A stretch of DNA of 64,000 nucleotides from Emergomyces orientalis (GCA_002110485.1 MOWL01000001.1:1116001-1180000); one strand, 5' to 3'; counted from the stretch's first letter, positions 23,269 through 33,588 are shown. Made by a program: numbers and translations. The notes: generated by a model not told the origin, from the sequence alone.

Positions 23269-23285
23269 ATAAGATTTTTGTCAGC

Positions 23286-25178
23286 ATGTCATTTTTGGTT
23301 CAAGATGATATAGACATCGGAGCTCGAGGCACGGAAACGCCAAGAACTCCGTCGTCGCCATTACGCCGGCAGCACTCAGAGCCGCCCAGACCACCATATG
23401 CTTCAATTCAATCAACTCCTGCTGCTGACACACCTCCCTCTCTAAAATGCGCCTGGTGTAATGAATTATTCCAGCCCTCTATACTACATACTATTTCTAC
23501 GGCTGAGGCGCTCCGACAGCATATGTGTACGGCGCATCCCGAAGTTGCCAAACTTTCTCTGGTTGAGCAAGATGCCGCTGACGAGACACCTCTTACTGAA
23601 TCTGGCCTCGATGAAGCTGAACAAGTCAGTCGTCTCGAAGCCTTTGCCCGCCAACATGAGGCGGTGATTGTCGAACGGCGCCTCGATGCTTTCTGGAATA
23701 TTAATGATGTGCAAAAGTTCACCGACGACTATGATGGAGAGGATGAGGATTTGCCTGTGTCCTGGAAGAATGCTTTTGGCGATTTTGAGCGCCCGAAGCC
23801 ATATGAAACCGAGACTGTACCGATGGGGAACTTTCTACCAATCACCAAACCCGAGATATACCTTGACATTTTGAAGAACCCAGAGTCACACACAACGGAA
23901 GAGCTTTACGCCTTAACCGCAAATACGGCACGAGCTCTCAGGGTATGGCAGGATGAATACTTAGCCATCGATAAACTATCGAAACGTGCCACACGACATT
24001 CATTGAAGAAGGCTGCTAATCCGCGAAAGTTAGAGGATCCACTTGTTTTTGAAGATAAAAAGGAAGCAATGCTTTACGGATATAAACACGATCCACGAGA
24101 GTCAAAAATAGGATGCCAAGACCCATTTGCCCAAGGAGGCTTCAAGCCAACTCCGACACAGTTGAAAAGACTGAAACTCAACGCTGCAGATCCGTTCAAT
24201 ATTGACGGTTGGAAGCCATTTACAATTAATGGGGTCGAGTATATTCCTGGTGTCCGCCCGCCCTCCAAACCCGCTCCCAAGAAAAAACCTGTAGACGTGG
24301 ACACAGCAGATGCAAGTGGTACTACCAATGGTGCAGACCGTGAAATCGATGGCCGTCCGAAACGGATAACCCGGTTTGGTGGTTTCAGGCACCCTCTAAC
24401 CAGAGAAACTTCCCAGGTTCAAACAGAGCCGTCAAGCCCTGTCTCTGCACCAACGCCTGCGAGGATTAAACGACCCAAGTCGCGCGCGACTTCAACAACA
24501 CCTCAACTACCTCTACGGCCCATTTCCCCTAAATCTTCTACCCCTACCACCCGCCCAATTCCGCCCGTCAAATCATTAACAGTGAAGCTAGCAGCGTCCG
24601 GGGTTCCAGTTGCGGCGACTACACCCGAAACACCAACTACCCCTGCCCATTCAAGACGATCAGCTACTAGGGAACGTGCTTCTACACCGTTTTACGAAGA
24701 CCCACTTTTAGACCCCAAGAATCAACTTAAGATCCAGCAGTCCAAGAATCCAAAGCGAACAGAGGCAATGATAATCCACTGGGCAAAATTTAACCATGAA
24801 GGTCGTACTAGGAATCCAAAACGAACAAAGGCGCAAATCGAAGCAGATAGAGCCGAAGCAGAAAAGCAAGGAGGCCCCACCGTGAAAGCTGCCCCTGGGC
24901 GAAAGAGGAGGTCGGAGTCAAAGAGTGGCGGAGCAGAGAGTCAAGACAATCCAACTAAGAAGGCCAAACGCGTTGCCAAAGGTGCCCTGGTACCGGCTAC
25001 GCACGAAAAAGTTGAGCCAACACAGCCGTACCAAACTGTTCAACCTCAACCTGAAATTCGGCGGCCTGAGCATTTGATGAATCCATTGAGTGTCCCTACT
25101 CATCCCCAAGTCCGTTATAGCCCCTACGGTGGGCAGGTGTATCAAATGAGCTATAACCAGGGCAGCCATCATCAATAG
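23286..25178 (+). CDS. Uncharacterised fungal protein with C2H2-like motif, probably nuclear
   Basis: I do not recognise this protein. From the ATG at 23286 it has 630 residues. A zinc-finger-like motif lies at residues 55-84 (C55, C58, H79, H84); its 20-residue loop is longer than the usual 12. Residues 100-370 look globular and conserved in kind (ELYALTANTARALRVWQDEY; KEAMLYGYKHDP; CQDPFAQGGFKPTPTQLKRL). The region 370-480 is Lys/Pro/Ser/Thr-rich with a GRPKRITR patch, and the C-terminal quarter is basic, with a repeated NPKRT (in SKNPKRTEAMI and TRNPKRTKAQI) and a bipartite-looking KR cluster (GRKRRSESK). The tail is rich in Pro, Gln and Tyr. This suggests a nuclear chromatin- or nucleic-acid-linked protein, which is inference only. 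The longer frame starting at 22914 is judged to be leader intron. Confidence 0.75.
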   Translation: MSFLVQDDIDIGARGTETPRTPSSPLRRQHSEPPRPPYASIQSTPAADTPPSLKCAWCNELFQPSILHTISTAEALRQHMCTAHPEVAKLSLVEQDAADETPLTESGLDEAEQVSRLEAFARQHEAVIVERRLDAFWNINDVQKFTDDYDGEDEDLPVSWKNAFGDFERPKPYETETVPMGNFLPITKPEIYLDILKNPESHTTEELYALTANTARALRVWQDEYLAIDKLSKRATRHSLKKAANPRKLEDPLVFEDKKEAMLYGYKHDPRESKIGCQDPFAQGGFKPTPTQLKRLKLNAADPFNIDGWKPFTINGVEYIPGVRPPSKPAPKKKPVDVDTADASGTTNGADREIDGRPKRITRFGGFRHPLTRETSQVQTEPSSPVSAPTPARIKRPKSRATSTTPQLPLRPISPKSSTPTTRPIPPVKSLTVKLAASGVPVAATTPETPTTPAHSRRSATRERASTPFYEDPLLDPKNQLKIQQSKNPKRTEAMIIHWAKFNHEGRTRNPKRTKAQIEADRAEAEKQGGPTVKAAPGRKRRSESKSGGAESQDNPTKKAKRVAKGALVPATHEKVEPTQPYQTVQPQPEIRRPEHLMNPLSVPTHPQVRYSPYGGQVYQMSYNQGSHHQ

Positions 25179-25853
25179 TTAGAATCATTTTGTTTTTAAC
25201 CCCTTCCGAAACAAATTCCGACATGCCCTATTTTTAAAAGGTCAGGGAATTGGTGGCTAGCATGATGTGTTTAGCATTTCTGGCACCGAAGGAGTTAGAT
25301 GGGGGGATTTTCATATCGACAATTCTGTGTGTATGATATTATAGGGATTTCCTGGTTTTTTCTCTTGTTTTATCTCGTTTCCGTCTTTTCGTTGCCAGAT
25401 ATGATTTATTTTTTCGGTCTGAAGGCTTGGCTTACCGAGGAGTTTGTACCAGCAGTGCTCATGATCTGTGAATGTAAATAGCTATTACCCCCTTTGGTTA
25501 CTGTATGTATTGATAGACGCAGGAAAAACCATGGGATCTGATTACATGGATGCACATATACATTATTTCCTCCCAAGAGTTTGTTCATGTTTTTCTCCTG
25601 CCCAATATATTGATATCTATCTACCTAGTCCAGCCCGATTTTTATATTGCCACGTGAGACGAATAATCACGTGATCGGGTGAGACGATCCCAAAATACTA
25701 ACTGGCCCTTCGACTCGAAATTTGACTCTTGACATCGAAACGCTTCCTACTGCGATGACCGCAACTATTATTGCTTTCTTTACCGTTTTGTAGAGATATT
25801 GCATTAATCCATCTTTATAAATATTTACAAATTATTTTCACTCATAGTCCACC
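25179..25853. other. Intergenic region with tandem CACGTG boxes
   Basis: The 3' region of the preceding gene is followed by the promoter of the BuGZ-like gene. Nothing coding is seen. The notable element is the pair of CACGTG boxes listed separately. Confidence 0.6.
25651..25675. promoter_or_regulatory. Paired CACGTG (E-box/Cbf1-type) sites
   Basis: CACGTG occurs at 25651-25656 and again, inside the 10-bp palindrome ATCACGTGAT, at 25666-25675, about 180 bp before the BuGZ-like start codon. The second matches the RTCACRTG consensus bound by Cbf1-type bHLH factors. A repeated GTGAGACGA flanks each box. The factor that binds here is inferred. Confidence 0.45.
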
Positions 25854-27392
25854 ATGGGTAAGAAGAAGCGTGGCCATCCCGACCTCGAGGAGCTCCTGAG
25901 TCGGCCCTGGTGCTATTACTGCGAGCGTGACTTCGACGACTTGAAGATTCTTATTTCTCACCAAAAAGCGAAACATTTCAAATGCGACAGATGTGGCAGG
26001 AGATTGAATACAGCCGGAGGTGAGCACTGCCCGAGTTTTAGATTTCGATTGGAGACCTGGCCACGCTTTTACTAACATATTTATCGGTACCAGGACTATC
26101 TGTTCACATGAGCCAAGTCCATAAAGAGACATTAAATGCCGTGGATAATGCCTTGCCTAACCGGTCGAGTTTGGATATCGAGATTTTTGGCATGGAGGGT
26201 GTCCCAGAAGATGTCCTGCAGGCTCACAATCAACGCGTCCTCACTCAATATCACCAGGCTGAGGCGGAACGTCGTGCTGTGACAGGGAACCCCGCACCTG
26301 GAGTCCAAGGTGGCGGCAGTCAGCCGAAGAAACCGAAGTTTGAAAGCCCTGCAGAACTGAAAAAGAGACTTGCCGAACATAAAGCGAAACTTGCTGAACA
26401 AGCAGGTGGAAGCAGCAGTGGGGATGTCACTCCTATCGGTGCTGGACAAGGCTTGCAGACAGGTAGTGCTGCATATGTGAGTTTCTTCCACCTTTCTTCC
26501 CTCCGAGTCGAATATCTGGAACGTTGCCTGACATTATATGCGGTTGTAGGTCCCAACCCCTCAGTATCCTACAAGCCAACAGCCATTGAATGGCTCAGGT
26601 CAGCCGTATCCTTACCCACAACCCTATGGGCACAGTGGCGGCGCTACTTATCAACAAGGTGCGGCTTCGTTCCAGAAGCAACCCGATTATGCTGCTCCCG
26701 TCTATGCTCAATATCCACCTCCCGTACAGCAGTTCCCCCCTTCTCAATTTAGCCCTCCGCAAATGTCTCCACAACCATACCCACCCGCTGCGTCGACTTT
26801 GCCGCAGCGCCCGTTGGGAACTAATACGCCACCAGTGTCATTCCAGCAACAACAACAATCGCTCCGAGCCCAAACCCCTCCACAAACTAGCCCCTTTCCT
26901 TCTCGCCCACCCAGCCTACCCACTGCTCCTAGCCTTCCCCAACGTCCAAGTTTTGGCGCGCCCCAAGTTAACGCTTTCCAGATGCAACAACTGCATCATG
27001 GTCAACCTTCATATGGCTTAGAGCAATCTCAAAGTAGTCGAAGTCCGTCAGGATCTCATCCTGCGGGAGAGCAATCATCAGCCTCAATTGATGACCTAAT
27101 TTCAGGTGCAGCGAAGCAGGCTGACGAAATGGCTGGCAAATCTCCCGCTCCTACGGCGAAACCTGAGGACGGCACCGGGGAGAAGCCAACAAAGAAAGAG
27201 AAGGAGAAATCGAAGGCTACGAGAATGGTGTATTCTGATAATGAGATAAGCCCGGAGGAGAAAATGGCTCAGCTGCCTAGGTACGCATTTGTTCCTGAAC
27301 GCAAAGACGAGACGGTCCTTGGGGATGCCACTACTGCTGCAGTCGCGGGAGTCAATACCGCTTCCGACCAATTGGCAAATCCGCCTCAATAA
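25854..27392 (+). CDS. BuGZ/ZNF207-type C2H2 zinc-finger protein with GLEBS motif
   Basis: Exons 25854-26019, 26094-26476 and 26550-27392 encode 463 residues. Residues 1-65 are the very conserved head: MGKKKRGHPDLEELL, finger 1 (C20, C23, H36, H41), finger 2 (C44, C47, H60, H65) and then the VHKE...VDNALPNR segment. The middle (about 185-330) is low-complexity Pro/Gln/Tyr/Ser, as in animal BuGZ, where such a region drives phase separation. At residues 409-428 lies YSDNEISPEEKMAQLPRY, which has the paired glutamates (E419-E420) and the following A-Q-L-P of the GLEBS motif that binds the Bub3 propeller. BuGZ loads Bub3 at kinetochores and takes part in spindle assembly and splicing. Introns are 74 and 73 nt with clear branch sites (ACTAAC). 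The family call is strong; the kinetochore role in this fungus is inferred. Confidence 0.88.
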
Positions 27393-28530
27393 GTACGATG
27401 TCTTTTTTTCATTTTCTCCATATCGTTCCAGATCCCGACGACCTTGTTTAATTTTGCTCCGGAGTCCACACGTCACAACGGGCGGAAAATATATACTGGA
27501 GGAATGGTTGTAGCGTCCAGCTAAGTCCTTCGACACACCAAAGTTCTACAAGACATGTATCTTTTAAATGCAGTTTCAGCGTTGATCCTCAGCAACCGTG
27601 ATGAGCAGGCAGGTGCGCGGTTTTCGGAAGCCGGAATCGGGGCCAGTATGGCTGTTGAACTCTTACCTTTCTACCGAAGAAGAAAAAGTCACTGTCCATG
27701 GAGAACTGCAAACAACATCCACCGATGAATGACATGGGAGATTTGGTCGGCACTGGTGAGTCCGATTGCAAATCTTATTTAATGATGATCTTGTCAGTTG
27801 GAGGAGGGTGCTTTTGGAGCAAATTATGCGCAGCTAGGTTCATTCAAATGTTCTTCACTTTTTTTTCTCTTCTTCATTTTTTGTTTTGTGGAACTCCAGA
27901 ATGACCAACCATTCATTTGGCAGAAAGCCGGAGACAAGGTTGGAGAAAAAAGGGGGTTATTTTTTATGTTTGAGTCAAATAAACAAGAAAAGGGGAACTC
28001 GTCCCCTCGTCTCCGAGCCACGATAGGAGTATTCCGCTACTGCGTATTTTCTTCTGAATGTAAGTTTCCGTTTTTACAATTTTTCCTGTAGAAGCCAGCC
28101 TTCCTCAGGCCAGGAAGGAAGACCAAAAAGTAAAAACAAGAACACAATGCTATGGTTAGTCCTGATAAGTTTTTATTTTTAATACTTTAATTATTTGTGC
28201 TTGTTGTTTAGTGGGCGATTTGTTATCTATGATATCCGCAGCGTATATTTTTCAAATGTTTCAATTTGATAACTCGTTTCTTTATTATGAGCACCTTGGA
28301 ATACGCAGGAGTTATATACATAGGAGTGTAGAAATTCTTTTTTTTTTTTTTTTTTTTTGGTTTCATAATTTTGAAAAGCCAAATCTCTTTGGCACACTCT
28401 GATAGACTAACAGTCCGGAGATGTCATCTCTCAAATGGCAATCGGTTCACTGAATCCATCTATGTTCCCAACCACCTGCTTCGTCCTTTCTAAACCGAAT
28501 GGTCATGTGTCCTTCTCGCCTTCAACGGAG
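27393..28530. other. Intergenic region between convergent genes
   Basis: It contains the 3' regions of the BuGZ-like gene and of the leftward sugar transporter, including an uninterrupted run of 21 T at 28338-28358. Open frames here are short and unsupported. Confidence 0.6.
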
Positions 28531-30292
28531 TCAACCGTAGATACTTGAGGGCCATCTGCTTAGAAAGAATCCAACAATAGCGGTGACAAGACCGGTTCCG
28601 AGGAATATGAAGCCCGTTTGTCCTCCAAGATTGCCAGCGTCCCTGTTGATCATATAAGGAATTGTAAATTGCATGATTAGACCCCATACTGCATTAGAGA
28701 CCGTTACGAGGGATTGCGTGACAGATCGCAGCCGCATGGTGGCTACTTCTGAAGCCAAAATGAATCCGGTAGCGCCGATTGACAGCTGGTAGACAATGGC
28801 CCAAATGAAAATCAAAACAACGATAACCCATCCTGCGACGACCTGATTTGGAATGCAGCCCATGATGCCAATGATAAGGAGGAGGAAGCAAATAATAAAG
28901 AGCGAAGGGACAATCAATGTCCGCCGGCCTGCCACTTCCACCAGGTAAAATGTGGCGCTGCTAGATATCAGCACGACAACGTACAAAATCGAAGATACTA
29001 GAAAGAAATTGGATATGTGAATAAGCTCCATGAAATATGTGGCATAGCCTGTGACAAATGTGGCGCCGATAAGTTGTTGCCCACTTGCTGCAAAGATTGC
29101 CGTCATCGTGCGCTTCAGATTCTTGCCCTTGAAGCATTCGAGTTCAGCCGAGATATTAGAAAGGCCGTAGGGGCCGCTTGCACCTGACACGATATGACTG
29201 GTGAGCGCAACATCTTCTTGGATGCGACGCATCTCGATTTCATAGAAGATATCATCGTCCACGCCGTACATTCTGCGAAGGCATCGGCTAGTTTCTTGAA
29301 GTCTGTTTTGTCGAACAAGCCAATATGGAGATTCAGGGAACCAGGGGTAAACCACCGTCAGAAGCACTGAAAAAACCCACATTAGAGTTCAAGCAAAGGT
29401 TGCAGGGTGGTGAATGCCAGAGGGGCAGAGCATACATGGAAAGATGTACATGGCCACCACTACCGTCCACCATTGCCATTTACCAACAATATTACTGCTG
29501 ATGTAGGCAATGACCACTCTGATACGTTTTGTTAGCCCAGGCCTTTATTAGATGGCTTAGGAGGCGATCGAAGGGAAAAGCCCTGGCACTTACATAGCAA
29601 ACTGACCAAGAACGATACTTGTGTTGAGAAAAGCTAGAAAGAACCCTCGCAGCTCCGGACGACAAGTCTCCCCGATCCAAAGGGAGAAATCGTGAACATA
29701 ATCCCAATGGCAGCGCCTACCAATCCATCCATCAGTAACGAAATATAAAGTCATACCTGAGAACATGGATACCATTGACAGCCCGACCAGCCAAGTGCAT
29801 CTTCCACTCAGTGGCTAACTGTTGAAGCAACACGCCGACTGTGGAAATGACGGCGGCAACCAAGATGGGCGGCTTCCGGCCATACTTCTCAAAGTACGGT
29901 GCAGCGACTATAACAGCCACAATGTCGCAAGTAGGGCCGATTGCAACCCAAGCAGAAAGGTACCTGGCAGAAACAATCCACGAGCCATCACTATGCTGGA
30001 CACCAAATTGTCTTTTGAATTCGGGCAACGCTGCAAGTTGACCACCAGCTACGTAGTCCAAACCCAACATCATGGATCCAATCGAAGTCCAGAATGCTAG
30101 TGTTTCCTGTCAGATCTGCAGAGGAGGGGGGAAGGGGGAATTATTTACCCCACAAGCCATATCTCCATTGTGCTCTGAGAATTTTCCACTTATTTTCCAG
30201 GCACACCTCGGTGTACTCAATGCTGCCAATAGTGTTAACAACATCTAAGAGGATTCAGGCTTGAAGACATACCGATTCGATGAAGGTCCCAT
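28531..30292 (-). CDS. MFS sugar/H+ symporter (alpha-glucoside permease-like), apparent frameshift
   Basis: Six exons: 30292-30273, 30222-30149, 30096-29773, 29716-29594, 29518-29436 and 29366-28531. Landmarks in order: an ENKWKILRAQWRYGLW lead-in, GLDYVAGGQLAALPEF in TM1, the loop-2 signature EKYGRKPP, the GRAVNGAAIG segment of TM4, RPELRGFF, then the mid-loop PESPYWLVRQNR and six more membrane segments. This is the fungal maltose/alpha-glucoside permease branch of the sugar porter family (proton-coupled, plasma membrane). With consensus splicing the exon total is 1460 nt, one short of a multiple of three: the frame slips in exon 4 between 'FTIS' and 'LWIGETC' at about 29681-29686. A less likely donor at 29756 (40-nt intron) restores the frame but replaces conserved residues. 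It is divergent from the GH172 gene, suggesting uptake of that enzyme's product. Confidence 0.82.
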
Positions 30293-31659
30293 TTCTCCTA
30301 GGCGTGCGCGACGACTGCTCCCTGTCAATTTGGAGTACAACACAGCGCTGGATGTGGAACTGCGAACAGGTAATTTTTCTGACATGCCCCATGGGTCAAA
30401 TGGGTATATTTATATACATGGCCACGCGAATCTCCACTCCAATCCAGTTCAGCAGAGTTAAGGTATCTGATGCGGAGATGTCTGAGATTTTTACTCGGTA
30501 ATCCCATAGATTTGGGTCAACCACTATCATGACAGGTTTCCCCAGATTTAACCGCAACAATGGCATTGTCAATAAGCTGGACGATTCCCACCCGATTCAG
30601 ACATATGGATAAGGGGTGCGGAGTAAGTAGTAGTTACTCCGCGAAGGTGGTTCATGCTGTTTTGGCTCTCGGCTGCATGAAAAATAAAAATTAGTGGGCC
30701 CACCCAGTCCGATAGTTACTAGGGCAGCGGGCCAATTCCCCAGTTTCTCGTACCTCCACTGGCAGATGCCGCTGCCGATTACCGATCAGACCATCCATCA
30801 CAGGTTTGATTTTTTGAATAATAATAAGCTTTGATTTTGGCTGGTTGGTCTAGATGATCGCGGAAAACCGTCCTGCTCCGCGGTGGAAGATTGCGCTTTT
30901 ATCAGGAGCCAAATTAACTTATCAATGGAAGAAAGGCTTAAGGAAGTTTGACATGCCGAGTCCGTTATATCACGGTCAATTGAGACCAGAGAGGATATAT
31001 AGCCGCATGCGCAATGGAAAAATACGGGGCCTTGCATACCACAACGCCTTCCCAAGCTGATCACGATGGGTTCCATTTCTAACACAGGCAGCCTTAATGG
31101 CAGGACCTTTTCCCCATTACGCCCATCTTTCCATTTTATCCTACGGAGTAGAGATGCTGAAATCGATCCGGAGTGGATCACGGTTCACAAAATCACCCAC
31201 CAGGCATCACCAAACTCGAATTCAACCTCAAAACTTACCGGCTAGTTTGCTTTCGGCAGATCAATAAGTTCAAGCTTATCCACCATGACTATTCACTTGG
31301 CTTCGCGGTGTATACCGCAACTCCGCACACATGAGGGGCATCAGTAGTCGGCTCGCCGAAACTAGTTCAGATGTCTCGAGTTTGCTTATGGTCTTTTGAA
31401 ACACTATCAACGCAACGGACCAAGATATAAGTGAGAGGATACTACGCCACCCAGAATTGAAGGATGTGGTATAAAGGGCAGCAAAACCTGGACAGAGATA
31501 TTTTTTTGTAGCCCATCAAAGGATCAATCAAACCTCACTATTCCTCGCTCGGTTTCTTTTAAACTTAGTGGTGCGTACTTTGATATATATATAATGATAT
31601 TATCGGGTTGTTTACTGACATGAGATTCAGCATCTACATACATATAAAGGGCGCCCACG
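30293..31659. promoter_or_regulatory. Shared divergent promoter of the sugar transporter and GH172 genes
   Basis: The 1.37-kb region between two divergent start codons has no gene. It should carry regulatory sites for both genes. It contains the inverted repeat at 30618-30642 and one TACGGAGTA (31142-31150). Confidence 0.6.
30618..30642. promoter_or_regulatory. Inverted repeat, candidate zinc-cluster regulator site
   Basis: GCGGAGTAA (30618-30626) and its exact reverse complement TTACTCCGC (30634-30642) are separated by 7 bases, giving CGG-N17-CCG. Zn2Cys6 dimers typically bind inverted CGG triplets at fixed spacing. It lies 326 bp from the transporter start and ~1 kb from the GH172 start. 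Binding is inferred. Confidence 0.45.
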
Positions 31660-32931
31660 ATGAGCAGCTTTTGCTTTCCTATCGGCAGCCATATGCTGTC
31701 TAGTGTGACAAAAAGGAAAGTTGCCCGGAGCGCCCGTGTTGCCAGTTGGGATCAGAAAGGACTCAATGAGGATGCCTTCGTTGTTCTGCCTGGGGAAACT
31801 GCTGTCCTAGCAGACATTGAAGGCCCAGGTGCCATTACACATCTATGGTTTGTGCAAACCTGTCGAAAGATACTGGGGCCGGGTCTCACCCCTTACTCGA
31901 AATCCGGCGTGGCTATGATGGAGATACACAATGCGCTTGGCCTCAATTACGAAGTCAGCGAACCAGACTATTATCGCAAGGTCATCATCAAGATGTACTG
32001 GGACGGCTCTGAGACACCCAATGTACTAGCACCGATTGGTGATTTCTTCTGCGTGGGTCATTCCATGGCTGCCAATTTCCAGTCGATGCCCTTCACGGTG
32101 TCAGTCAAACCATCCGAGGAGAAGAAATTTGGTGGGAATGCAGCTTTCAACTGCTATTTGACAATGCCTTTCAACAAGCATGCTCGTATTGAAATCGAAA
32201 ACCAGAACGACGAAGCCTACTTTCAATATTTCTACATCGACTACGAGCTGTACCCGAACCCCCTCCCCGAAGATACACTCTATTTCCATGCTCACTGGCG
32301 TCGCGAAAACCCAACCAACGGCTGGGCGCCTCCCGAGATCCGGACCAACAGTCTCGAAACCCAAGTACCAAACCTGGATGGGAAGAATAATTATGTTATC
32401 CTCGAGACCGAGGGTGCAGGGCAATATATCGGTTGCAATCATTCTGTTGCCCATTTCCAGGGTACGTGGTGGGGTGAAGGTGACGATATGATATTTATCG
32501 ATGATGATACCTGGCCGCCCAGCATGCATGGTACCGGCGGAGAGGACTATCTCTCTCAAGGATGGGGAATGCAGAAGAATGCGTACCCATTCTGTGGAAG
32601 CATCATCCACGAAGAAGACGTACCGAATTATCAAGTCAGATACCGCTGGCATTTGGCGGACCCAGTCCATTTCAGCAAGAAGATCAAGGTTACCCTTGAG
32701 TCCGGACATGCCAATCATCTCCGAGATGACTGGGCCAGCACAGCTTACTGGTATCAAACGCTTCCAGGACCCAAGCTCGACATTCTCCCAGTTGAACAAC
32801 GTCTTCCAAGGAAGCCTGAGTTCCCACCGAAGGACGATGTGCCAGGCCCAAACTTGAAGGGACTTGATGACGTGAGGTTGGCTAAGGTGTCACAACGTCA
32901 AGAAAGGATGGACGCATTTGTGAAAGACTGA
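31660..32931 (+). CDS. GH172 (DUF2961) glycoside hydrolase
   Basis: A single exon of 423 residues. The N-terminal part has the family's opening (RVASWDQKGLNEDAFVVLPGETAVLADIEGPGAITHLWF). The catalytic region contains GTWWGEGDDMIFID with E273 and, 22 residues on, HGTGGEDYLSQGWG with E295. In the characterised bacterial alpha-D-fructofuranosidase the nucleophile and acid/base are two glutamates about 21 residues apart at nearly the same place (E270 and E291). DUF2961 proteins are now GH172; known activities are alpha-fructofuranosidase/difructose-dianhydride synthase and D-arabinofuranosidases, often assembled as oligomers. No signal peptide is seen, so a cytosolic enzyme fed by the neighbouring transporter is likely. 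The substrate cannot be read from the sequence. Family membership is well supported; the catalytic residue match is by position and motif. Confidence 0.88.
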   Translation: MSSFCFPIGSHMLSSVTKRKVARSARVASWDQKGLNEDAFVVLPGETAVLADIEGPGAITHLWFVQTCRKILGPGLTPYSKSGVAMMEIHNALGLNYEVSEPDYYRKVIIKMYWDGSETPNVLAPIGDFFCVGHSMAANFQSMPFTVSVKPSEEKKFGGNAAFNCYLTMPFNKHARIEIENQNDEAYFQYFYIDYELYPNPLPEDTLYFHAHWRRENPTNGWAPPEIRTNSLETQVPNLDGKNNYVILETEGAGQYIGCNHSVAHFQGTWWGEGDDMIFIDDDTWPPSMHGTGGEDYLSQGWGMQKNAYPFCGSIIHEEDVPNYQVRYRWHLADPVHFSKKIKVTLESGHANHLRDDWASTAYWYQTLPGPKLDILPVEQRLPRKPEFPPKDDVPGPNLKGLDDVRLAKVSQRQERMDAFVKD

Positions 32932-33588
32932 AATGAGTGGCTAGAGCGCAGGGCACAGGACTCCAGGGAAAGGGCACGCAATAATGTGGAGATATGCAAG
33001 GATATCCGTAGGCGATTTTTGGAGAGCCTCAAGGAGTAGTCGGATTATTCTTAAACTGAGAAGCTAATATTCTTGATCACAATCAATGTATTTAACTATT
33101 TCATACTTCTTGCTCTGTAATCGCAGGGTGGGCGGGCAGCTCATTGGTACCCGGCTCTGAAAAAAAAAGCCCCTCCCTTTCGCCCCCCCTTTCTGCAGGG
33201 TGCTAGAAGGTGGATGATGGCCAAATCCCCATGAATCTATAGTTGATCGATCACCTAGGTAGATATTGGATAAACAATTGCCTATATTCCATAGGGTTCA
33301 AACTTTTTCGTGCACAATAACAATGTGTCCCAGTCGGCTATCCTTTCCGCTCCACTAATTCAAGCTCTGGGGGGTCTGTTGCCAAGCGCGCCGTTCAAAA
33401 GTTAACTACGAACTAAGTTAGGCGCCAGCCCTACAGATCGTCATCAACAAGCCGAGGAACCGGACCTCATATTGGTGCTAGATTCAAATTCGTCATCATG
33501 GCATGAAATCAATCTCAACTCCTCTTCCTCCTCCATTTCTCATTTTTACATCTCTTCCTCTACTATACCTTATTTGGGTAGTAGAGCC
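32932..33588. other. Intergenic region
   Basis: The GH172 3' region and the promoter of the M28 peptidase gene. It contains a near-copy of the TACCTAGGTA palindrome (33253-33261, ACCTAGGTA). No gene is seen. Confidence 0.55.

Noticed and set aside
22914..23285. N-terminal extension of the uncharacterised protein with apparent membrane segments
   Set aside because: It lies between a good donor (22869) and acceptor (23268), and its hydrophobic composition does not fit the rest of the protein; treated as leader intron.
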